Part shown: piece by piece, positions 46,016 through 58,036 of the stretch
Position numbering within the stretch: the first letter of the stretch is position 1
Layout of the letters: each line of letters starts with the position of its first letter
Origin: Escallonia rubra
Lineage: Eukaryota; Streptophyta; Magnoliopsida; Escalloniales; Escalloniaceae
Reading direction: 5' to 3'
Length of the DNA: 64,000 nucleotides
Assembly: GCA_033065855.1 (NCBI GenBank)
Contig: JAVXUO010002513.1
Span: 62,001 to 126,000 of the forward strand
Position numbers and translations under genes: made by a program
The notes under the pieces: generated by a model
The model's database searches: none
What the model saw: the letters and a program-made list of their open reading frames with translations, nothing else
Told to the model about the DNA's origin: nothing

Positions 46016-46189
46016 GATGGGATTCCGTCGCTAGAAGTCCTTCTACACATCAATAAACGTTTTTAGAGACACATTTTTAGCAACGAAACTAATGTTTCTA
46101 TAGATGGGATTCCGTCGCTAGAAGTCCTTCTACACATCAATAAACGTTTTTAGAGACACATTTTTAGCAACGAAACTAATGTTTCTATA
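46016..46189 (+). repeat. 87-bp tandem duplication in the CACTA right end
   Basis: GATGGGATTCCGTCGCTAGA begins at 46016 and again at 46103; the two 87-bp copies look identical. Each contains a CCGTCGCTA motif, so the duplication doubles the subterminal binding-type repeats. Confidence 0.9.
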
Positions 46190-46481
46190 GACTTTTGGAC
46201 GGACTTATAGCGACAAAATTTTCGTCGCTAAAAGTTTTTAAATTTTTAAAAAAAATTTAAAAATTAGACAAAATACAGAAAATACCTTTAGTAACGGAAA
46301 ATTCCGTCGCTAAAAGTAATTAATTCTATCGGTAAAAATTAAATTTTTGTCGACGGACTACGAGGGTTTTTACCAACAAACTTTTAGCGACGAACAGTCT
46401 GTCACTCAAAGTCTTTATCAACGGAATATCTACTTTTAGCGGAGGAAAAGTCCGTCGCTAAAAGTGGATTGTCTTGTAGTG

Positions 46482-46985
46482 TATGCTGACTAGTGGAGGC
46501 AGTGGGTGATGTGTATGCTGATTGTTGGAGGCAGTGGGTGGTGATGGTGTCGATTTGTGCAATGGGGTAAAGGTGGTTCGTGTAGTGTGAGGTGGTGGTT
46601 TGTGTGGTGCGTAGTGGTCGTTTAATGTGCAAGATGAGGGTATGGGTACGCGGATTGGTGAAGGTTGTGGCTGTGGGTGGTGGGTATGGTGATTGGTGGA
46701 GGCAGTGGGTGGTTATAGCTTTGGTCTGTAGGATAGTGTGAAGGTGGTTCATGTGGTGTGAGGTGGTGGTCGTTTGTGTGGTGTGTGTTGTTGGAGATAA
46801 AGGTATGGGTATTGCTGATTAGTGGAGGTCGTGGTTGGTGGGTATGGTGATTGGTGGAGGCAGTGAGTGGCGATGGCGTTGGTTTGTGTGATGTTGTGAA
46901 TGTGATGGTCTGTGTGGGGTGTGGTGGTAGCGTGGAAGATAGGGGGTGAGGATGGGGTTGTAGATCGGTACATATGTGTAGTTTT
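46482..46985. repeat. GT-rich imperfect repeat region
   Basis: Many diverged copies of GGTGATTGGTGGAGGCAGTG and GTGTGAGGTGGTGGTTTGTG alternate. Minus-strand open frames here are Thr/His/Pro low complexity. It is the right internal part of the MULE-like element. Confidence 0.65.
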
Positions 46986-47106
46986 TTGGCCAGAAAATGG
47001 TCGGTGGTGTTAGGTATCAAACTCATAAAATTTTATGGTACGAGTTACTGAAAATGAAGTTTATGGTACGCGATTATATTTGAAGGTGCTAGATATAATT
47101 AGCCCC

Positions 47107-47603
47107 ATTTTTTAAGCTATAGCAGATATATAGTAGTCCACCTCGTGGTTTGACAAAGTCAGCAACATGGATGTTACAACTTTTACCCAATGTTAGCATG
47201 TTGTTAGACAAAAAATTTCGATAAGTATGCCTTGAATTTAATGTTTACATATTGCATTAAAGAGCTTTATCAATCCCCCCCCCCCCCCCCCCACACACAC
47301 ACAAAGAAGAAGAAGAAGAAGAAAGTAAGTGCATTTATCGCATGAGTATCATAGCTAATTACATAGAAATACAATGAACAAAGTATAAATTGCTGAAATT
47401 ATTTAATTGTGACCTATATAACAAGCCAATAATGCTCAAAATCAAACTAACCTACAATTATAATCATCGCTAAGCCATTAAGTTGTACAAACTATTTTCA
47501 GTAGATAATTACACAAGCTCAATATAAATGTCCAACGCAATAATAAATTAAACTTAATGTTCTCTCCTATTTTTAATAGTGCAGTGTATTTTTGTCTGTG
47601 TCC
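47107..47603. other. Intergenic with C-run and simple repeats
   Basis: Contains an 18-base C run (47275-47292) followed by (CA)n and (GAA)n up to 47324. No gene is seen. Confidence 0.6.
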
Positions 47604-47619
47604 AAAAAAATCTAAATTT
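47604..47619. repeat. LINE target-site duplication, 3' copy
   Basis: AAAAAAATCTAAATTT here is repeated at 53064-53079 on the other side of the minus-strand LINE. The last Ts overlap the LINE poly(T), so the boundary is uncertain by up to 3 bp. Confidence 0.85.
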
Positions 47620-47780
47620 TTTTTTTGGGTGAAAGTCAATTGTATTGATCTCAAAATATGTATTTACAGATGTACAATATTTCCTTACTTAGCTTTCCTA
47701 GCTTATAAGCAATGACAAAATATCAATCAAGTAGTATTCTTCTAGCTATCTCCCAATTATCACATAATGTCATGTTCTTG

Positions 47781-50700
47781 CTAGAGCATGGAACTCTCTT
47801 CCAACTTCTTACTCTCCATTGCATTCATTAATTGTTTTATCTGCTGAAATGTAGCTTCCATATTCTGTGATTGCTGCTTGAAGATCCAAGCATTCCTTTC
47901 CCCCCAGAGCATGTAAACTGTCACTGCAAGTCCCAGCTTTTTCAGTTTAGCTTGGAAACTTTTCCCTCTAAATTGGATAGTAGCATTTTCCATCACTTGA
48001 TGCCATGATTTCCAGTGCCTGACTATCTGCATCTTCTCAAACACCTTCTCCCATATCCCTTTTGAGTATTCACAATTCCAGAATAAATGGTCTATATTCT
48101 CTTTGCCCTTATTGCATAAAGGGCAAGTGTCATCCTCAATAAGATTCCATTTCTTCAGCTTATCTTTTGTTCTAAGTCTATCTTTGTATACCATCCACAG
48201 TATCAGAGCACTTCTAGGTATATTACCATTGAACCAGACCACTTTACTCCAGGGCACTTGCTCCTTTGTTGTTCTGATGGCTTGCCAGGCTAAATGCACA
48301 GTAAATTCTCCATTCTTGTTCAAATTCCACAGAATTTGGTCTTCTTTATCTGCCTGGGGTGGAGGCATACATCTCATGTCTATAAGCCATAATCTAATTG
48401 CTTGAGATCTAGCAGGTGGAAGTTGGCATCGGTTAGCTTCTATTATATCTGCAACCTTAGAATCTGCTCTCAGTCCAGAGTCATAGCTGATTCTAACACC
48501 ATTTTGAGTAATTAAATTACCCTTAGGCATCCAATTATCAAGCCATAACCATATCTTGTGTCCATTTCCAATCTTGTGTCTCACAAATTGCTGAATTAAA
48601 GCTCTGAGCTTAACAATCTTGCTCCATGTCCAAGATAAAATCACAGGAGCTTTGAAGGTCCAGAAATGTTTGCCCTTGATTATATAGGTGTGACACCACT
48701 TCACCCACAAAGATTCTTTATTACTTGCTAGATCCCAGATATGCTTCATTAGAAATGTTTTATTCCATTCCCCTACTCTTTTCAGCCTAAGGCCCCCTTC
48801 CTTCTTAGGTACACATAAGTCTGCCCATGAAACTTTTGCTCTAGTACAGTGTGTGTCCCTTCCATGCCATAGGAAAGCTTGAATCTTTGCTTCAATTTTC
48901 TTTATTATTCTCTGTGGAAGTATGAATATAGAGCACCAGTACATCTGCATACTCAGCAGTACTGAGCTTGCCAGTTATAGCATGCCTGCATAGGAGAGAT
49001 GGTGTGTAGCATTCAATCTTCTTTGTTAGCTTCTCAATGAGCACTTGGCAGTCCTTATAATGTAGTTTACTTGTTATAAGGGGGACTCCTAAGTATGTGA
49101 CTGGCAACTCAGCTATAGGAATAACTATGTTCTGTTGTAGATTAGTTTTTTCCTCCTCCTTTACCCCAGCCAGAAATAGAGAACTCTTGTCTAGATTAGG
49201 ATATAATCCAGAAAGTGACCCAAATTCATCCAAAGTCTGCTTGATAAGTGTTAATGAAGCCTGATCAGCTGCAACCATAATGAATAAATCATCTGCAAAG
49301 CACAGATGATTTATCTGAAGATCTTGGCATTTAGGGTGGTACTTAAACCCCTGTACTCTTGCATAGTCATCCATGAGATTAGAGAAAGCTTCCATCACCA
49401 CTAGGAACAAATAGGATGATATTGGATCCCCCTGTCTGAGCCCTTTTGAGCTAGAAAAACAGTTTTCCATTGCTCCATTCAAGTTAATGGAAAACTTTGC
49501 AGTTTGCACACATTTCATAACCCAAGCAATGTATTCATTAGGGAAATTGAGAACCTCCATAACACTTTTCAAAAAATCCCAACCAACAGAATCATAGGCC
49601 TTTTGAATGTTTATTTTTAGAACACATCTAGGCTTGCCCCCCTCTTTGTGATAGTTTTTCACAAGCTCTTGCATCATCAATATATTATCTGAGATATGTT
49701 TTTTGCTCACAAAAGTTGATTGTCTATTGCTGATGATCTTAGGAAGCACTTCTTTAATTCTATGACATAGAATTTTTGAAATGATTTTATAGACCACATT
49801 GTAACAAGCAATGGGTCTAAAGTCTTTCATTGTATTGGGACATGTAACTTTGGGGATTAAGGTGAGTTCTGTATTGTTGAACAAGTGTATACCTGTACCT
49901 TTTTTGAAAAATTCCATGATAGCATCCTCTATATCTTTTCCCACCACATCCCAATTTTTCTGGTAAAACTTAGTTGTGTAGCCATCTGGACCTGGGGCTT
50001 TATTGTGTTTAAGGGAGAACACTGCCTCCCTCACTTCCTGAGTTGTAACATGTGCCTTCAGCCTATCTTGATCATCCAGTAAGATTTGCTGTTTGAAAAT
50101 TTGCCTCAGTCTTTCTTTTGTATCAGTGTGTCTTGGCACTGATGTGCCTAGGAAATTGGTAAAATGTCTTATTGCCTCCCTGTGCACTTCATCAGTCCCT
50201 GTTACTTGCTGCCCATCTTCAGTAAAAAATAGCCATGATCTTGTTGTGGGCCCTGTGGACTTTCACTTTCTTATGAAAGTAAGCTGTATGTTGGTCCCCC
50301 AGCTTGATGTCCTTTACTCTTGCTTTTTGGTAGTAGAAGCTCTCCTCAGCCTTTGCTAAATGATAGTATGTAGCTTGTATTTCTTGTTCTCACTGTATCA
50401 TATTTGTGTCCCCAGTTTCCAAGATCTTCGCTTGAATTTCTTGCAACGGATTCCAGGCCTCAGCAGTTTTCTGAGAGATGTCACTATAGTGTGCCTTATT
50501 CAACTGCCATAAAACAGGCTTTAAAGCTTTAAGTTTTTTACTAAGTCTTACACAAGCACTTCCATGATATTGTGTGCCCCAACTTTTGTGCAATGTTTCC
50601 TTGAAGGTATTATACATCATCCAAAAATTAAAGAATTTGAATGGTTTCTTCCCTCAGTTTGGTACCTTTGCACATTGATCAAAGAATGATCAGAAACTCC

Positions 50701-51362
50701 AGGGACCTGAGCTATAGCTTGTGAGTTTGGGTACTTAGTCATCCGGTCCTCATTTTGCAAGATTCTGTCCAATCTCCTCTTATGAGATCTTCTGCTCTGT
50801 TGTTACTCCAATTGTACAACATTCCAATTGTTTGCATATCCTCCAATTGTATTCTTCTAATGCATGTATTGAAATCTTTAACATCTCTCTGACATATATT
50901 TGCACCCCCTTGTTTTTCACTGGACTTCCTTACCACATTATAATCCCTCATCAATAGCCATGGTGTTTGACAAATGAGGGTTTTGTGGTGGTATAACTGT
51001 TCCCAGAGAATCCTTCTTTTTGTACCTTTATTACTTCCATAGATGCATGAGACACCAAATGTTTCATTGCTTTCTTTCATCTTCACTTGTTCAGTTATAA
51101 CCTGTTCTTCACAAGCCAACATCCGAAAATGAATATTGTTGGAATTCCATCCAATCCATATTCTTGAAACCCCTTTTCTATTGGTGTTGTGTACAAATTT
51201 CCACTCCTTATTCCATTTCCTGGTGATCTCTTGAATATTCATCACCTCAACTTTAGTTTCCAATAGCCCTACAAAGTCAATATTTTGTTTGCCCAGGGCC
51301 TTCTTCACCTCATATTGTTTGATCGGGTCATTTAGACCCCTGATGTTCCAGCTGGCCAACAT
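47781..51362 (-). pseudogene. LINE ORF2: endonuclease, reverse transcriptase, zf-RVT
   Basis: The start MLASWNIRGLNDPIKQYEVK (ATG 51362) is canonical for plant L1. The endonuclease has LLETKV and SCIYGSN, but LLMRDYN (50937-50948) in place of LLMGDFN. After stops near 50740 and 50390 comes RT (50187-48892): NKAPGPDGYTTKFYQKNW, LTLIPKVTCPNTMKDFRPIA, KINIQKAYDSVGWDFL, GLRQGDPISSYLF, FADD at 49288-49299. A frameshift near 48940 leads to the zf-RVT region (48950-47781) with NGEFTVHLAWQA and CPLCNKGKENIDHLFWNC (intact CCHC). All RT catalytic residues survive. The four or five breaks make it non-autonomous. Confidence 0.9.
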
Positions 51363-52974
51363 TTGATGTTGTTTTGATACCAGTTTTCTTTCTGATCTCC
51401 AAGTGACCCTTATTCTGTTTATCCTGGGATTGTCCACTTGGGTTCCTGTCTTCCTTATTTTGATTCTCAATTTGGGCAAGTTTTTGGAATCTATTATGAG
51501 TTCTAGGAACCATCGCACTGCCCCTATCATGCATAGCTTTCTGCTGTAATATGAATTGTGGTCTTACCTCATTCTCAGTACCACTATGCAGCAGTTTATG
51601 ACTATAAGGACTTACGTCAATATGGCTAGGATTATCCTGATTCTGTGCCATTTGCTCAGTCCCATTTTCACTATTGTCCCATATTTCTTGTACAATTTTC
51701 CTTTTCCAGATTTGAGTGATCTTTGGAATATTGTAGCAGCTTGACTCCAAGTGTCCAAACACATTGCAATGCCCACACTTAGCTGGTCTCCATTCATATT
51801 CAACTTTTTGCTTATGAATCCAGTTATTTGGCCCCATAATAGTAATCTCTGTAGGGAATGTGCTATTTACATCCATTTCTACACATACTCTTGCATACAT
51901 GAGTCTTTCCCTACTAGCTGTCATTCTGTCAGCAAACAAAGGCTTCCCCAATGTACTTCTTATTTTGCTTAGCATGTTGCTTGTCCAGAATTACAAGGGT
52001 AGCTGGGGTAGTTTAATCCATAATGGCACAGCATGCAGGCCTTCCTTTTCCATAGAAACATCTTGTGACCATGGCCTAATTATCATAGGTTTGTTGTCAA
52101 AACTCCAAGGACCTTTCTCCAGCACCATAGTTTGTGCCTCTTCATTGTCAAAATTGACAATGTATATCCTAGCTTTACATAGACTCAGCGAGAATTTTCC
52201 AAATAATCCCTATTTTCTCTCCAACACCCTCTGCATCACATGTAATTGGGGTTTAGATCCTAGCACATAGGCTACAATTGCAAATCTCCATAATTGTATT
52301 GCTGGTTCAATTTCTTCTGCAGTGAATTGGACTGTTTGTTGCTCTCCCATTTCTTGTGGTTTAATAAAGGTAAGCTTGTTTTCCTGGACACATTATCTAT
52401 TTGGCTTCACCACAGCAGCATATGATGGTTTTGCGTGTGATTGTTGTGCATGGCTCATGATGTTTCCTATTTTTTGTGTTGTATTCTGTGTTCTTAGGGT
52501 AGGAAATTCTTGATTGATTTTGGCGCCAATTAGCTCGTGTTGTGTACCTTTCATCATCGCGTCAGATCCACTCGCCATTGATCCAGATCTTAGATTCTCC
52601 AGTATTAACTCTGTCTGGATTCCTCCCTCCATTAATGTCCCCAATTTCACTTTCTCCAATTCCTTTATTGTATCCTTCAATTTGTTGTTTTCGTCCTGCA
52701 TTTCCTTCAATTGTTTCTCTAGTTGATTTGTTAATGCTCGAATATCAACATCTTCATCAGAATCAGAACTCGATTCTTTGATTCTTCCTGGTTGAATATC
52801 TCGAACATCAGAAAAATCATTCGATCCAAGTGCGATCGTAAGGTTTTTTGGAGATTTCTCAGTCGCTGCTTTTGAATCCTGTGATCCTCCCCAAGGTTTT
52901 CCTACAAAGTCTTTCGCATATGGATCCTTAAGAGGACCTCTCATGCGATTTGATTTGCGTTGTGTTGCCATCAT
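51328..52974 (-). pseudogene. LINE ORF1 (DUF4283 plus CCHC knuckle), two stops
   Basis: It encodes the RNA-binding ORF1 protein of plant L1 elements. From the ATG at 52974 (MMATQRKSNRMRG, or the next ATG) there is an acidic segment and a coiled-coil-like Lys/Glu helix (LTNQLEKQLKEMQDENNKLK). Next comes a PSYAAVVKPNR stretch, then, past a stop near 52393, a DUF4283-type region (WRFAIVAYVLG, VNFDNEEAQTMVLEKGPWSF) and a second stop near 51985. The last part (51975-51328) has CGHCNVFGHLESSC, a C-x2-C-x4-H-x4-C knuckle. It overlaps the ORF2 start. Confidence 0.85.
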
Positions 52975-53063
52975 CGGGGAATTTGCCAGGAATTATTGCG
53001 CATAAAACCCTAATTGTTAGAGAGAAGATTCTCTAGAGAGAACTCCAACCACTAAGGCCCCTT

Positions 53064-53079
53064 AAAAAAATCTAAATTT
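53064..53079. repeat. LINE target-site duplication, 5' copy
   Basis: Identical to 47604-47619; it marks the 5' boundary of the LINE. Confidence 0.85.
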
Positions 53080-53488
53080 GCTATGTCTTAGAAGCATTTT
53101 ATCAAATTCTTGTTAGTTGAATGCACAAGTGGTTTGCTTACTCATATTCCACCACTAGATTTAATTGGTATGTCAAAGCTTAAATGTATGTTCACCTCAT
53201 AAAAAATTAATATGACCCATTTCATGAGATAACCATGTAAATAAATATTAATAATATTGTTCCTTCGTAGATGACAAAACAAATGCAATAACTTTGATAG
53301 TGCAATTCAATAGTTCTATAGTATCTATTGCAAATACGACTCTCCCGTACTTGGCATGTAGTCTTACACTAATGTCAATAAATAGGGTGGAATAGGAGAC
53401 AAAAGAAGCAATATTTCGGATTCAGCCTGTCAACGATCTTGAAAAGCCAGTGCAAATTTGTCCTTCGTCTACTTAGGTTGATGGCTTA
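53080..53488. other. Intergenic, no gene seen
   Basis: AT-rich, without recognised motifs. Confidence 0.6.
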
Positions 53489-53497
53489 TTTCTTTTA

Positions 53498-54418
53498 GGG
53501 CACCCCCAAATTTTCACGCGGTAGCGCTCTGCATCACAAAGTTATTTTTAACTATCTGCCACTCCAAACTTTCATAAGTGTGGCTCCCAACACCCTTCGT
53601 CCAAATTCCGGCCAAATTCCGGACAAAAAGAATTAATCTGCTGAACTTAGGGGGGCACTTATGGAATATCAAGTAAATGAAAACCTAATCTCTATCACCT
53701 CCTTGCACCGGCGCCCCACCCTCTGCCGGCACCGCCCTTTCCCACCCGTCGGCAACGCCGACTCCCTTCTTTCTTTCTGCCTTCTTCTTCTCTTCCCCTG
53801 AGCCCCACGGCCGCAACAGCCCCGCCGCCCTTCCTTCGGCCTCACGCCGGCACCTTGCAACGCCCCTTCCTCCGTCAGTGACGCCGACCCCCCTTCTTCC
53901 TTCTTCTTCCCCCCCCCCCCGGTCTCCCTCGGCCACAATAGCCCCTTGCCCCGTCGCCCCTCGTGCAGCATCTCAAACCAACACCTCACTCTCCGCTGGC
54001 AGCGCCCCTCCCCCTGTCGGCAACGCCGACCGCCCTTTTCCTTCATTCTTTTTCTCTTCCCCTACCCCCAGCGACCGCAACAGCCCCTTGCCCCGCCACC
54101 CCTCCTTCAGCATCGCATGCCGGCAGCGTCTCTTCCCCTGTCGGCGCCCATAACGTAGCTGCATTAGCGTCGCGCCGCCGCCCGCCAAACCCATTAGCTT
54201 TTAGATTCAACCCTAATCTCCTTTTTTAATTGTTCTGACCAAAATGCCCTCCTTGTTCGAGTTAAATTACTTCTCCGGCGAGGCTGTTGGCCGGAAAATG
54301 GACAAAGGGTGTTGGGAGCCACACTTATGAAAGTTTGGGGTGGCAGATAGTTAAAAATAACTTTGTGGTGCAGAGCGCTACAGCGTGAAAATTTGGGGGT
54401 GCCTAATGCAATTGACCC
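53498..54418. mobile_element. Non-autonomous MULE with ~105-bp TIRs
   Basis: The left arm (from 53498, GGGCACCCCCAAATTTTCAC) and the reverse complement of the right arm (…GGCACCCCCAAATTTTCACG) stay collinear for about 105 bp with few mismatches (shared GTGTGGCTCCCAACACCC). A perfect 9-bp duplication TTTCTTTTA flanks it (53489-53497, 54419-54427). The right terminus starts GGGTCAATTGCATTAGGCAC, while the left has lost 14 bases after GGG. The GC-rich interior (53690-54190) has repeated CGGCAACGCCGAC and GCAACAGCCCC words, like captured and duplicated exon sequence. No transposase is present. Confidence 0.88.
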
Positions 54419-54427
54419 TTTCTTTTA

Positions 54428-57400
54428 ACATATATATGGCCTCCAACATGAGCTTCTGACATGGTTTAGCACTTTTCTTAGCGTTAGAATTTACAACTCG
54501 GCGTAATAACGTGTAAACAAAATGGAACGCGTTCCTTTGCGCGTTTGTACATTGTATCAAAAGCGTAACCTTTTTGGTTAGCTAAGCCCAGCTAGAATAT
54601 ATTTGTTCGACGACTTTATCCAGTTCTTAACAGCAATGGCATCGGTGACGAGCTTTGGGGCGCTCCTGCAGCCCTTTGGAATGGACAATGATTCTTTAAA
54701 AACTAATGAAATTCCAAAAATACTCGATGCAATGCAAGAGTTTCTGGCAGTCGTGTGCATCCAATTGAATATTGGACATGCCATGTTTATCATCTGAATA
54801 GTTTTGTTGCATAAGGATGGGCTTTTAAGGCTTCTCGTTAATGGAATTCACTAGTGCTGATCTGAGAAAACTAGATTTTCGAAACGTAATGCTCATTTCA
54901 TTAGAAGTTGATTCTACGGAGACTTAGAAAGATCTGGACATGGACATACTTTTGAATTCTTTAAGTTTTTGTGGGGCTCCTCCTATGGTCAATTAGTTCT
55001 ACTTTTCTATTATTGGAACCTGATCTGAATCACTCTCTTTCTTTGGCCGTGGGCTTTACTTTGACTAGCTACAGACCCATCCACTTGCTTATTAAATATG
55101 GACTTAATGGAACTCAAAGGCTGCCATTAGTTTTAGCTTCCTTCATCTTTGCTAACTGACTGAACGAAAACATATTTCAAAGTCTATGTAATGATCAACT
55201 TGCACTGAATTTGACTAGAGATTGGAGTTTTGGAATGGACACGTTTATAGAGAGATCAACCGGAGGGAGTTGGCGTAGCTATTGATCATGAACCGACAAC
55301 TGAGGTTTTCGCAGTCACTTTCTGATTTCTGATCAATTTAGTCCCATTTGGACAAATTCGTTAGTCTCAAATATGATACAGGCACTTGTAGTCCGTACGA
55401 GGATCATTTGGATGAAGATGGGTCATGAATGCCTTTATTGTCCTTAGAATATACTTGGCTTACAACCCAAGTATCATACACAGACCTAGTTTACTTTGAA
55501 CAAAGGTTGGACAAGTCCTCGGCATGCTAACCATATTGTTTGCCTTGGCATTGCGCTTGAATGGGAAAGTAACTAGTGGTTATAGACTGAGCTAGTTTCT
55601 TTGACCACTCTAGTAGCAGCATCATCATCATATTATCACAGTAGATGGGAATATATAGAATTTGTGCTGATAAATAAATGTCGAATGATCTACGTATGTC
55701 AGTTGAGTTTACCGGGTAAATAGGTTTTTTTAGAGCTCAAACTTGAGCTGGATTCATTAACGAGCTTTTATTGAGGCTTGAATTTGTAAAAGGCTCCGCG
55801 CTCTCAAGAGAGCGAGTTTTATTCGCCCTTAAGCTTTAAATGAGTAAAACTTTCAGAGCTTGACTAGAGTTCATACACGAGCTCAGCCGCAGCTACTGGC
55901 AATGGAGCTTTTGCTCATAGAAAATGGCAATCTCCTGATCAAGTCAGTGAAGCTTTTTGAGGTTCTCCCTTCCAGTATGGTTTTGAGAAGATTTCATAAA
56001 GCCATTTACATACAGTCTAATAGTAAAAGCAGCATGATTTCATTGATTTGTAATTTTTCTATTTACTTACTTTCTTTGCCATGCAAAAATGTTATACTCA
56101 GGCACCACTTCATTACATTTCGTTCCATTATATGGTTCCGAAGTGTGCCTTACTCAACCAAAACTTGGAAGTTTTCTACCTAGGCCAAGGTCACCCTTTA
56201 GACAACTTGCATGATTGTACCTAGCTTATGCCTTCTTTTCACCAGGGCTCGATCTGTAATATGAATCTCAGATACATGCTCTCTCATCCTGAAGATTGCA
56301 GCATTGACCAGACCTACATGATAAAATTATTTTCCGAGGGAACTCCATTATGAATACCATTATTTTTCTTCTCTTCATTTAGTCTAAATCCCAAGTAAGC
56401 AGATAGAGTCAACCTTTTCGCCTTACAATTTTGGGTTTTATGGTCGTGAGCAGCAGGAATCACGTCCTCGCAAAGTGATAATGGCAGACTAGATGGTGTA
56501 AAGCTCCGAACCCGTTCACTTGGTCTACCTTGAGCTAGCAGAATTTGGTGAAATTCCCCAATTTCTTTTCTGGAATTCTACCTAATTTGGCTTAAGTTAC
56601 CAAACTTTTAATGGGATACCCTATGTTTGTCAGTTTGCGTACATTGCAGAGGGTCAAATAGTTGATAGATAGGGATTCTTATCAGGACAAAATTCCAAGA
56701 CTCTGGTTGCTACCCAGATACACTTCATCACAAGTCAACCATGGTTTGGCTTTCCCAAGTCAACCTTGATCATTCTGATCTAGTTTTGCAGGGAGCCATG
56801 AAGCAGTATGAGGTTTTGGACCAGTGCCACACTTGAGCAAGTTGCACGCATGTGCTTGTCCTACGTTGACATTCTTCAAGATACAAGTGCATTTCATCTA
56901 CTTGAGAGATCAAGTGGATACATAGAAGTAGGTCATTGGTTTGCTTTTGGTCTCTCACATTTGACTTCAAGTATTAGGAGGGTACTCTTGAACTATTTAA
57001 GTACTCGAGCCAAGTTTACGCCGGTTTATAAAATATTGTATATCATAAAATTTTATAAAGTACATCAATATGTATCACATGTCGCGAGAACAAAAAATTA
57101 TTAATCTTATAAAATATATCTTAATTTTTATAAATAATAACTTTAGTACCTAAATCAATCAGCGACTAAATTAAGTAAAATATTAAACAATGAATTCACT
57201 TGGATTACTCCTAACTTACGATTATTAAATAACACTTTTTGTTTTATTAGGCTGTTTGCAATTATTATGAGATATTTGAATATACTTGTTTACTTGTCTT
57301 CTTTAAACTTTTGTTTTAAGTTGTCAAATAATATTTCAAATGATTATTAACTTAGCACTTAAAGTAGTAGAGTAGAACATGCAGGTGCTATATGGATCTA

Positions 57401-58034
57401 AATAGCAAATACTATTGTAGTTGTAATTAAAGATGGTTACTCTATCACGTATCCCTTTCGAATTTCAGAGGGTTTTTAAGGTATTATGTATACATGTTCG
57501 AAGTTATTATAACATTTAAATAGAAATCTAAAAGAAGTAAAGTTGCATTTCAAATTTAACAGGACTTATGCATACAGCTTATTACTTTCAAATAAATTAT
57601 TACTTTTTACAAAATAAATTAACAGAACGACCACATAATATCTAATATTTTCGTTTATATGTGTTTTTTTTAATTCTTGTAAACTGCTACTAATGAAAAC
57701 GTTCAATTAATTAAGGTGATGTGCCCTTATTCCGGAGTGTTGAAATTATTTTCTACATCTTTTATGACTACTCTTTGTCGCCAAGTTAAAGTTCTTATAT
57801 CTGCTAAGTATGTTTTCTCATGAATGATACTTGTTTTATTACAACATAATACAACATTTACATACCAAAATATGTCAGGTTATACCGATAATTATAATGA
57901 GCTTTAAAAGGATAACAAATATTATTATATTAAGCTAATATTATAGGGCAAGCGTTAATAAACCACTTGCTATTGAACTCACACATTAATCACGACTCAT
58001 AGTTTCAATCAATTGCATTATAACTTGTCATATA
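54428..58034. other. Long intergenic stretch
   Basis: 3.6 kb without a recognised gene. A short segment (about 54665-54810) resembles the RNR1 downstream flank (TGCAGCCCTTTG, then the GCCATGTTTATCATCTGAAT word). Around 55735-55890 are GAGCTC/AGCTTGA-type words of a common plant repeat. From 57000 on it is very AT-rich. Small open frames such as 54603-54797, 55860-56183 and 56808-57104 show no known domain. Confidence 0.5.
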
Positions 58035-58036
58035 TA

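Larger units (their letters stand above)
43572..46481. mobile_element. Non-autonomous CACTA element
   Basis: The ends are CACTACAAGA (left) and its inverted copy TCTTGTAGTG (right), the CACTA/En-Spm signature. Subterminal repeats TTTTAGCGACGGA and TCCGTCGCTAAAAG occur many times within ~300 bp of the left end and ~500 bp of the right end, as expected for transposase-binding sites. The 3-bp flanks are CAT and TAT, so the duplication is imperfect. No transposase frame is present. The interior carries an HSP90 exon and other plant-like intron/exon sequence (44200-45800). Confidence 0.88.
42082..47106. mobile_element. Decayed MULE-like element carrying nested transposons
   Basis: The left ~110 bp (GGGTTAATTATGTCCGGC, ACCATAAACTTCAATTTCA, AACTCGCAC..., GGCATCTAACACC) and the reverse complement of 46990-47106 (GGGGCTAATTATATCTAGCA, ACCATAAACTTCATTTTCA, AACTCGTACC..., GATACCTAACACC) are collinear diverged inverted repeats. 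The long TIRs and GGGTTAATT-type terminus suit a MULE. The flanks TTTTCTTTA and CATTTTTTA agree at only six of nine bases, in line with age. The interior holds another TIR element (42269-43420), a CACTA element (43572-46481) and a GT-rich repeat region (46482-46980). Confidence 0.6.
47617..53063 (-). mobile_element. Nearly full-length L1-type LINE (~5.45 kb)
   Basis: On the minus strand the order is a short 5' leader (53063-52975), ORF1, ORF2 overlapping it by about 35 nt, a 3' UTR and an A tail (T run 47617-47626). It is flanked by the 16-bp duplication AAAAAAATCTAAATTT (47604-47619, 53064-53079), so it is a complete insertion. A few stops and frameshifts break both ORFs. Confidence 0.92.

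Noticed and set aside
46402..47026. Thr/His/Pro-rich minus-strand open frames
   Set aside because: They translate a GT-rich repeat region and show no domain.
53669..54229. Several Pro/Ser-rich and Gly/Arg-rich open frames inside the MULE
   Set aside because: They overlap on both strands of a GC-rich repetitive interior and have no recognisable domain.
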